DNA of 64,000 bases from Silene latifolia (Eukaryota; Streptophyta; Magnoliopsida; Caryophyllales; Caryophyllaceae). Positions 56,906 through 64,000 of the stretch are shown in pieces. Position 1 is the stretch's first letter; every line of letters begins with the position of its first letter. The stretch is from NCBI RefSeq assembly GCF_048544455.1, contig NC_133532.1:86693156-86757155 (forward strand), given 5' to 3'. The notes below the pieces were generated by a model. It worked only from the letters and a program-made list of their open reading frames with translations. It was not told where the DNA came from and made no database searches. The position numbers and the translations under genes were made by a program.

Positions 56906-57414
56906 CACCCCAACAACCACCAGTTAGATCTGGAAAAAAAAGAGAAAGGGGAAAGGAGGCATCCGCCCACCTCCGCGCCACCACAACGCTGACAAACAAT
57001 CTCCGCAGCGACAACAACACCCCCAACTGGCCCCATCACCAACAACCACCACCGCCTATCAACAACACCCTGACTTCACCAAAAAAAAAGTAGATATGAA
57101 AAACGAGTCCAATCATGACTCCTACAACCATCGACATCCACAACCCTCGGCTTCTCCAACCAACACCAACAAAAAACCACTCCTTTGCTTAGATCTTAAA
57201 AAAAAGAGAAAGGAGGAAGTAGGCGACAGAACTACGACACCATTACCCACCACAACTCCAACCACCGCATCTCCAACCACCACCAACGACAAACTTTTTC
57301 AGATCTGAAAAAAAAATAAAAAAAAATAATGAGAAGGGAGAGAGGCGGCTAGTGGCGGCGGTTGAGGAGAGGAGGACGGACGAGGGAGAGAGGCGGCGTC
57401 TGGTGGTGGGGTGT
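56906..57414. other. CCAACAACCACC-rich low-complexity stretch
   Basis: About 500 bp rich in CAACCACC and AAAAAAG words, with open frames on both strands that are Pro/Thr/Asn-rich and look fortuitous. It continues on the other side of the solo LTR with the complementary GGTTGTTGG type of sequence (59008-59130). Confidence 0.6.
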
Positions 57415-57419
57415 ACTGT
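57415..57419. repeat. Target-site duplication of the solo LTR (left)
   Basis: ACTGT, repeated at 59003-59007. Confidence 0.85.
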
Positions 57420-59002
57420 TGTAATACCCATCATATTTTATGGTTATATGACCTTTGTGTGTGTCTAAAGTACAAGGTAGACTATGAAAGGTTAATAGAA
57501 AGCTTGCACAAATGTGCCAATTACTGAAATATGATCACTTGTTTTAGGGGTAATTTGGAACGGGAATATCTAGATTTTTGCAGCTTCTATGAGGGGATTC
57601 CAATTTGAGGTGAAAGCTTATTGTCTTAGCTTTCCAACGCATGGTCACAAGCTTGATTCCGATCAGTAACGAAGAAATGACAGCTATTTGAAAATCAGTG
57701 CGCAAAGCTGAACTCGCTGAGTGATGTTACACGCTAATTAGTTTCATAATTTCGCACCTTATTATAGTATTCCTAATAATATAATATTATACCCCATTAT
57801 GATTATGATTATGATTATGATTATGATTATTAATATTATTTATTTTTTTTACCTGCCATAAATATTTTATTATAATTTATTATATCTTACGACTTATAAA
57901 CTTTCCTAAAACGATACTACCTTACTACTATATATACAATAGCAAACCACAACTTTTATTCACTTTCACAAAACATAAAATATATATATAGAGAGAGAAG
58001 GAGACTAGAGAGATAAGGAGCTTGTTCATCTTTTTTCATCTTAAGGTTAATTGGTGACGCTTTTGTGAGACGGGTTTTGTTGCTTGGATTCATGTGCTTT
58101 GCGATTTGGATTTTGTTGAGCCGCTTTGCTATACAGGTAGGATAGCTACTCAGTCACTTTAATGTTTACTTGAATGGTATTATCTAATTTTACTGGTTGA
58201 GTTATTTGGAATTGTGATGGATGATATATGATTGTTGGTTGGTTGCATTGAGATATATTGTTTAATGACTACCTCAACTTGTGACTGAGATGATTTGATT
58301 ATTGACTACCTCATTTCGTGGATCGAGATGCTTATATTGATTTGGTTTCCCCAGCCTCATATCTGGGATGGTAAGTATATTGTTTGCATATCATATCATG
58401 AGCACTTGCATTGATTTCCCCAGGCTGGTTCTGCAGGACTTGTCTCTGGGATGTTATTGAGATTACCCTGGCCAGGGATTGGCGGGATGAACGGGAGCGT
58501 CGGAGGATTGATCATGAGCATGCATTGCATTTGCATTTGATATAGTCTTGTATTCATTTATTGTTGTTGTTTAGCTATTCCTACTCAACCATTGGTTTAC
58601 GTGTTTGCTTCTGTGTCAAAATAAAATTGATGCCTGCTTTAATTGATGGCGTCCTGTGTTGAACCATTTAATATTTCCGGTTAAATGGGGAGCAGATTTA
58701 AATAGCAGGTTTTGAGTTAGCTGGATATGAGGAGCTTGGGCGTGTGAGCTTTCGGACCTGCAGGAGTCTAGATCACAAATGTAGTTATATCACTTATTTA
58801 ATTTCCGCTGCGAGTTGTATTATTTTATATTAAGTCTTAGTTGATCAAAATTGTAAAACATATGTAATCATTAAAGTTTTAATTTAAAGTACTTTGGTTT
58901 GTTGTACTTTGTTATTCACTACCTCGGGAAACCGAGATGGTAACAGTTCTATTTGTTTGGGAATGTCTAGCTAAAGGCTCCCGAATAAATGGGGGTGTTA
59001 CA
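57420..59002 (+). repeat. Solo LTR, gypsy type
   Basis: 1583 bp, TGTAATACCC...GGGTGTTACA with ACTGT on both sides and no internal domain, as left by LTR-LTR recombination. The TGTAAYACCC ends are typical of plant chromovirus-like gypsy LTRs (inference). Contains (GATTAT)6 near 57797-57832. The strand is uncertain because the ends are symmetric. Confidence 0.8.
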
Positions 59003-59185
59003 ACTGTTGTGGTTGTTGTCGGTGGTTGTAAGGTGGGTTGGTTGGTGAGTGTTTAGGGTTGGTTGGTGAGTGAGGGATGAGAGAGACGAAGAGAGAAAAA
59101 TGGAGGAAGAGAGAGAAGTGGTAGGTGGTAAAATGAATTGAATTAGGGTTTTTTGAGTTTTATATAGGCCATTTATTTTAAGATG

Positions 59186-59229
59186 TAATCTTAGCCATTG
59201 ATTTTGTTATAATCTAATGGCTAAGATTA
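59186..59229. other. Short inverted repeat
   Basis: TAATCTTAGCCATT (59186-59199) pairs with AATGGCTAAGATTA (59216-59229): a 14-base stem with a 16-base loop. A further palindrome, GTCCTTATAAGGAC, lies near 59330. Confidence 0.7.
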
Positions 59230-59289
59230 GGACACATGGACTCACCTAAGGAAGGTGGACTCATTTGATCCTAATTCTTTATATATATA

Positions 59290-60356
59290 GAGGAGTTCTT
59301 ATGAGTCCATTGCATCTTTTGAGTCCTTAAGTCCTTATAAGGACCTTTAGATGGACAACATCTAAGGTTGAGATTGTTTACAAAATATAGGCGAAAAAAG
59401 AAGGGAAAAGCTTAGATAGGAAAGAGGAACCCTTTGTCTGATTATTGTTCTTCCCAAGTAAAGTGCGCACGAGATAATTTCTATATCCTCTGTACTATCT
59501 ATCAACACCTACCTAATTCCTTTCTTGACACACTTCTTCATCCACCTTCTATCTACGATTCTTCTCTCTAAACCTGCGTTTCTCTATTTGACGCTCAAAA
59601 TTCAGCTACAATTCTCTCTAAAACCTGAAAATCATCGCAGACATGCAGATTATAGATGGCATCAATGGTATTTCTTCATTTTATATTTATTATTTTCAGT
59701 CACCGTTTTCATATTTTCAGTTCAATGTATCTTATCATTACTTTTGAAAGATTATAATTCACAGTTACACTTTTGAAATTTGATGCTGAGTTTTAAATGA
59801 AGATTAGATTTCAGTTTTGAGTATCGAGTTTTGATATGAAACTGAATTTTGATTGTTCTAGCTTTCAACGTATTAGACTATGCAAGTTTCAATTCTGACA
59901 ACATTTACACTTAAGTTGGACATTTACACATTCAGACCATCACATTTACACTGTCCTTATCTTAACGATTACATTTACACTGGCACTTGCATTTAATTTA
60001 TAGTTTACATCACCATTTTCATATGAAGATTGTACAAATAATATTTTCCGTTTAATGTTGATTATGTGTTTTGAGATCGTACAAATAATATTTTAAAATT
60101 GTACAAATAATACCACTGTTGCATTTTTGAAATTGCTTCAATTTCATATGAAAATGAGGTTTCATTGTTTCAGTTTTGAGTTTTGATATGAAACTTAATT
60201 TTGATTGTTCCAGTTTTCACTTCTGATTATTTTTCATAATGTGTGTACACTTTTTGAAATTGTAAGTATTAGACTATGCAAATTAAAGGCCATCACAATC
60301 AAAATTCAAATCTGACATCATTTACACTTACATTATTAATGAAGTATTTAAAAAAG
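59290..60356 (+). other. Upstream region of the FAR1-like pseudogene
   Basis: About 1 kb without a convincing gene. It may hold 5' non-coding exons. Scattered ACATTTACACTT motifs begin near 59900. The frame at 59525-59776 has no recognisable domain. Confidence 0.5.
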
Positions 60357-60672
60357 GGTTATCTCATAACAATAATCCATCCTATTGGTGGTCTGCAATA
60401 ATCACTCCAACCTATCAATAATCCCAATCAAATCCAACTTAAGCATCATACCTTCTAATAACAAACCAGTTGATATTTTTTTAAGTTTATGTTGGAATAT
60501 TTGATAGTTTTTGGGCAACCTAGCTGGTATATGTGAAGTTTATGTGTAATCTTTTCAAGTGATGAATCAAGAGCTTGGTATGGTGTTTAGGTTGGATTTA
60601 ATTTGGATTATTGATAGGATGGAGTGATTATTGCAGACCACCAATAGGATGGATTATTGTTATGAAATAACC
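60357..60672. mobile_element. MITE with 68 bp terminal inverted repeats
   Basis: 316 bp; the first 68 bases (60357-60424) and last 68 bases (60605-60672) are inverted repeats with about two mismatches, beginning GGTTATCTCATAACAATAAT and ending AATAACC. It interrupts the CATTTACACTT tract. No clear target duplication was seen, so the superfamily is open. Confidence 0.85.
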
Positions 60673-60674
60673 GT

Positions 60675-61325
60675 AATTGTTGCCAGACCATCACATTTAC
60701 ACTTCACATCTATTGACATTTACACTGATATTGCTCATTTACACTTTTAGAACATCACACTTACACTACATTTCTGATGACATTTACACTTACACTTTGG
60801 GACATTTACATTTACATTTTCACTTTTGGACATTTAAACTTCCACGGTTACACTTACACATCATATCTGGGACATTTACACTTACCTTTGACATTTACAC
60901 TTTCTGATGATAACATTTACACTTCCATCCTCTTAACATTTATATCTACGCTTAACATTCACACTTACACTTCATATCTGATGACGTTTACACTTCCAGA
61001 TGATAATATTTACAATTATATCCTCTTAACATTTACATCTACGCTTACACTTATACTAATACTCAACATTCACACTTACACTTCATATCTGATGACATTT
61101 ACACTTCCACTTCTTCCAGCAATCACACTTACACTTCATATCTGAAAACATTTACACTTGCATTTGACATTTACACTTTACTTCTCTTTACATTTACACT
61201 CTGAGATAAATGGATTGTTTAAAAACATTCACACTTACACTTCATATATGATGACATTTACACTTACACTTCATATCTTAAAACATTTACGATTGCACTT
61301 TCATTTAACATTTACACTCTGTGAA
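60675..61325. repeat. CATTTACACTTACA repeat tract
   Basis: More than thirty irregular copies of ACATTTACACTT, usually joined by GATG, TCATATCTGA or similar. It ends just before a splice-acceptor-like TTTACAG (61344-61350). The same words fill the last intron of the pseudogene (63090-63215). Long open frames through it (60677-61145) are repeat translations. Confidence 0.85.
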
Positions 61326-61829
61326 CTGTATTGACATGTCCTATTTACAGATTCACTTAACAAAAATGGAGTGCAGCATGACAAGCAGGAATTGTGCAGG
61401 GAGGTTGAAAAGAGGTTTACACCGTGTATCGGGCATGAGTTTGGGGGGATTGAGGACGCGGTAACATTTTATAAGATATACGCCATTGCTTGTGGGTTCA
61501 ATGTGCGCAGGTACACAACGAAAAAGTGGCGTGGCGGAGAGATAAAGTCAAAGCTTGTTGTTTGAAATCGAGAAGGTTTTACTCACAAGGCGCCAAATAA
61601 AGAACACAGTGACGGACTAGTTGGAGAGAATTCACAGAGGAGAACCAGAGTCACTAGAGTGGGGTGTAAAGCGAGGATAAGACTATATATGAAGAATGAT
61701 GTTCTATTAATAGACCGATTCCACGAGGGTCACAATCACGAGCTTATCTCACTTAAGGACAGAGAGTTCCATAAATTGTCGCGCAACATAACAGATTATC
61801 ACAAGATGATAATCGTTTTGAACTCAAGG

Positions 61830-61911
61830 GTTAGTAATATATCATCACTGTCGATACTAATTCAATAATTCCATTCATGTTATATATTTCATATTTGTTA
61901 TTAATTGACAG
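61830..61911 (+). other. Intron 1 of the FAR1-like pseudogene
   Basis: GTTAGT...TTGACAG, 82 bp. Removing it keeps the family reading frame (…L-N-S-R|L-K-I-R…). Confidence 0.75.
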
Positions 61912-63064
61912 CTGAAGATAAGAGCAACAAGGACCTACGAAATCTTTAAAGAACACGTGAATGGATTAGAAAACATTGGAGCAAGCTTAAATGATTTTAA
62001 GAACTTCCATAGGGATGTTAAATATTTCATTCATGAATGTGATTATCAGTAGTTCGTAGACCATTTTAAGGAAATGACTGAAACAAGAAAAGGTTTCTAC
62101 TTTGACTACGATATTGACGATGATGGCAGCCTACGTAGGGCTATATGGGCGGACAGTACTGTCTGAGAGAACTACAAGATATTTGGTGATGCAGTGTCAT
62201 TCGACCCAACTTACTCAACAAATAAGTATTCTATGGTTTTCACACCGTTTAGCGGTGTGGATCAGCATAAACGATCAGTGACGTTCTGTGGGGCTCGAAT
62301 TGCAAGGGAAGATTATGAGTCATTTAATTGGGTTTTCATCCGGGTTTTACATGCAATAGGGGGGGGGGGGGAACCCGAGTACATAATTACAGATCAGGAA
62401 CCGGGTATTATAAAATCTGTTCCTCTTGTTTTCAAGACAGCGCGCCATCGGTTTTGTATGTGGCATATAATGAACAAAGTGCCTAGTAAGTTTGGTGTCT
62501 CTAGGAGTGATTATTCTGACTTCATGGGGTAACTTAATGACATTTTATGGGACGAGGAGCTTGAAGCAGCAGAATTCGATGCTATCTGGGAGCAAATTAT
62601 TGAAGAGCATGGTCTTATTGCCAATGATTGGTTTGCGGACACGTATGCTATTAGAGGACAGTGGGTAATGGCACATTGCAGAGACTTGAAGATGGCGTCT
62701 GTTGTGAGGACAACTCAAAGATCCGAGAGCGAAAATAGCTTTTTTAAGAGGTTTGAGCATAAATCAGGAACATTGGTTGAGTTTTGGATGCATTTTGAGA
62801 GCGCTATGGACCAACAAAGACATACACAAAAGCAGCTTGACAATAATGATAAGCACTCATCCCCGAAGATGTCAACATATCTGGCGTTAGAGAGTCATGG
62901 TGCAAAGGTATGCACCTATTCAACATTCTACACCTTCAAGGAAGAGGACATATACTCAGTTGATACATGTAGAACCAGAGGTTTCATTGAGAGAGACGAG
63001 CTAGAAGTAACTACGGTCAAAGATTCGTCTAGGGGAAAGAATTTTGAAGTTGCAAACAGTCCAG

Positions 63065-63235
63065 GTAATTACAGATTACTAATTACTTGCTGTCATTTAT
63101 ATTTAAATTTACATTTGACATTTACATGTAATGACATTTACACTTACATTCTACATATACTTCAATACAAACACATTTACACTTACATTGTTTGTAACAT
63201 TCACACTTACATGATAGCCTTAACTGATGACCCAG
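63065..63235 (+). other. Intron 2 of the FAR1-like pseudogene, repeat-filled
   Basis: GTAATT...GACCCAG, 171 bp, a multiple of three and open, so retention would not change the frame. It consists largely of CATTTACACTTACA-type words like those of the upstream tract. Confidence 0.75.
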
Positions 63236-64000
63236 GTACATGTAAAGCAAGGTGCAGTTGTACAATGTTTGAAAGAACTGGCATCCTATGCCGCCATATA
63301 ATATCGATTTTCAGCAAATGGGATGAAGACTATACCAGACGTGGGATGAAGACTATACCAGACGATTATGTTGTAAAAAGATGGACGGAAGAGTGTCTCC
63401 GATTCCGGATGTTCAATTGTAATGGTGAAGGGACATACAACATGTAAATCATCGATGGAAAACAAATTGCAATGCCAATAATGTGGTCGGAGGTTCATTA
63501 GACCATAGGGCTCCTTCGAGGCAAAGGTGTGTCTGATGTTGAAAGCTTCTCCGCTATATTAGGGGATTTAAGGATAAGCTATCACCGTTAGGGGAAGTGT
63601 TAAATAAAAATCAACAAATGGAGAAAATTCTGCATTGTACGGCCAGTGAGGTGGTGACGATATTCCCACCTAAGAATTCAAAAAATAAGGGTAGCGGTAA
63701 AAGAATGTTGTCAACAAAAAAAAAGCACTGGCCTTGGCTAGAAAACCCAAACGCAAGTGTAAGAATTGCAAGAGAATGACAAATCACGACAAGATTAACT
63801 GCCCTAACCCCTTTTCAGAACAAACACCATTATGCGAGGGGTCGTCTGACCAAAAAGAAGATGAAGGAGAGGAGGAGGAAGAGTTGGAATTAGAAGAAGA
63901 ATAGACGTCACGGCAGTGATAATGTAGCTTTTGTATTTTGAATGTGTAACTTTGAATTTTGATGTGCTATCACTGGAACCAGGGATTAGGAATCGGTCTC

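Larger units (their letters stand above)
61351..63904 (+). pseudogene. FAR1-related (FRS-like, MULE transposase-derived) pseudogene
   Basis: Plant FAR1/FRS family: DNA-binding proteins derived from Mutator-like transposases. In order: FAR1 N-terminal zinc domain (F-Y-K-I-Y-A-I-A-C-G-F-N-V-R-R, 61440-61745); intron 1 (61830-61911, AGG|GTTAGT...GACAG|CTG); MULE core (F-D-P-T-Y-S-T-N-K-Y, I-T-D-Q-E-P, C-M-W-H-I-M, 62194-62500); SWIM zinc finger (C-S-C ... C-R-H, 63256-63300) after intron 2 (63065-63235); and a C-terminal knuckle C-x2-C-x5-H-x4-C (63740-63785) with an acidic tail. In-frame stops at 61563, 62050, 62164 and 62530 and frame changes after 63447 disable it. A 13-G run (62359-62371) is in frame. 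Whether it was a host FRS gene or a mobile MULE is open, as I found no terminal inverted repeats. Confidence 0.85.

Noticed and set aside
57800..57835. (GATTAT)n microsatellite as a functional element
   Set aside because: Simple repeat inside a solo LTR; no further signal.
60677..61325. CRISPR-like or coding array of CATTTACACTT units
   Set aside because: Units are irregular and AT-rich with no constant repeat-spacer pattern, and the host is a plant. The frames are repeat translations.
62359..62371. 13-G run as a regulatory G-quadruplex
   Set aside because: It lies in a pseudogene coding region, in frame with conserved Gly codons; a slippage or sequencing artefact is likelier.

Overview
This 64 kb window looks like transposable-element-dense intergenic DNA from a flowering plant, probably a eudicot. 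The evidence is nested LTR retrotransposons primed by plant tRNA sequences, plant L1-type LINEs, CACTA and Stowaway DNA elements and a FAR1/FRS-like gene. The Retand-like (Tat/Ogre-lineage) gag genes recall Silene-type genomes, so Caryophyllaceae/Caryophyllales is a low-confidence guess. I found no intact ordinary host gene.

Layout. (1) 1-30923 is a nest built on Tat/Ogre-Retand-like gypsy elements on the minus strand: fragment Z (1-2806), copy X (LTR 13775-17033, gag 11259-12800) and copy Y (LTR 28292-30923 with a tRNA-Arg primer site, leader arrays, gag 25863-19679). X is split by non-autonomous element A (2893-10302, 1.9 kb LTRs, CAGCA target duplication, tRNA-Asp primer site). The gag of Y is split by a CACTA element (21626-25702, ATG target duplication) carrying two exons resembling a Shaker-type K+ channel gene. 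(2) 30924-42899 is a plus-strand gypsy copy W (gag plus an aspartic protease remnant) split by a copia element (32636-41690, CAAAC target duplication). (3) 42900-49995 holds a partial copia LTR, a LINE fragment on plus (A) and a LINE on minus (B), joined tail to tail by a patchwork filler. (4) 50560-56905 is element B, a second non-autonomous LTR element (CACCC target duplication, tRNA-Asp primer site). (5) 57420-59002 is a solo LTR (ACTGT target duplication). (6) 59290-63904 is a FAR1-related (MULE-transposase-derived) pseudogene behind a dense CATTTACACTT repeat tract, with a 316 bp MITE inserted upstream.

Most interesting: elements A and B differ in sequence but share their architecture. 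Each has a tRNA-Asp primer site, one long acidic ORF with no recognisable gag, protease or RT domain, a matching C-terminal motif (Y-L-C ... A-Q-[FY]-D-L-[LM]-L-R-A-L-S), PPT-like boxes inside and at the end, and a cluster of short palindromic motifs in the LTR upstream of the TATA box. In B the palindrome CACTCGATCGAGTG and its variants recur about 31 times in four clusters, one of them inside the ORF. Also notable are the K+ channel exons in the CACTA element, the templated filler between the LINEs, and differences between near-identical repeats that concentrate at CAG/CTG. The last point suggests that part of the frame breakage is a sequence-quality artefact at methylated CHG sites.
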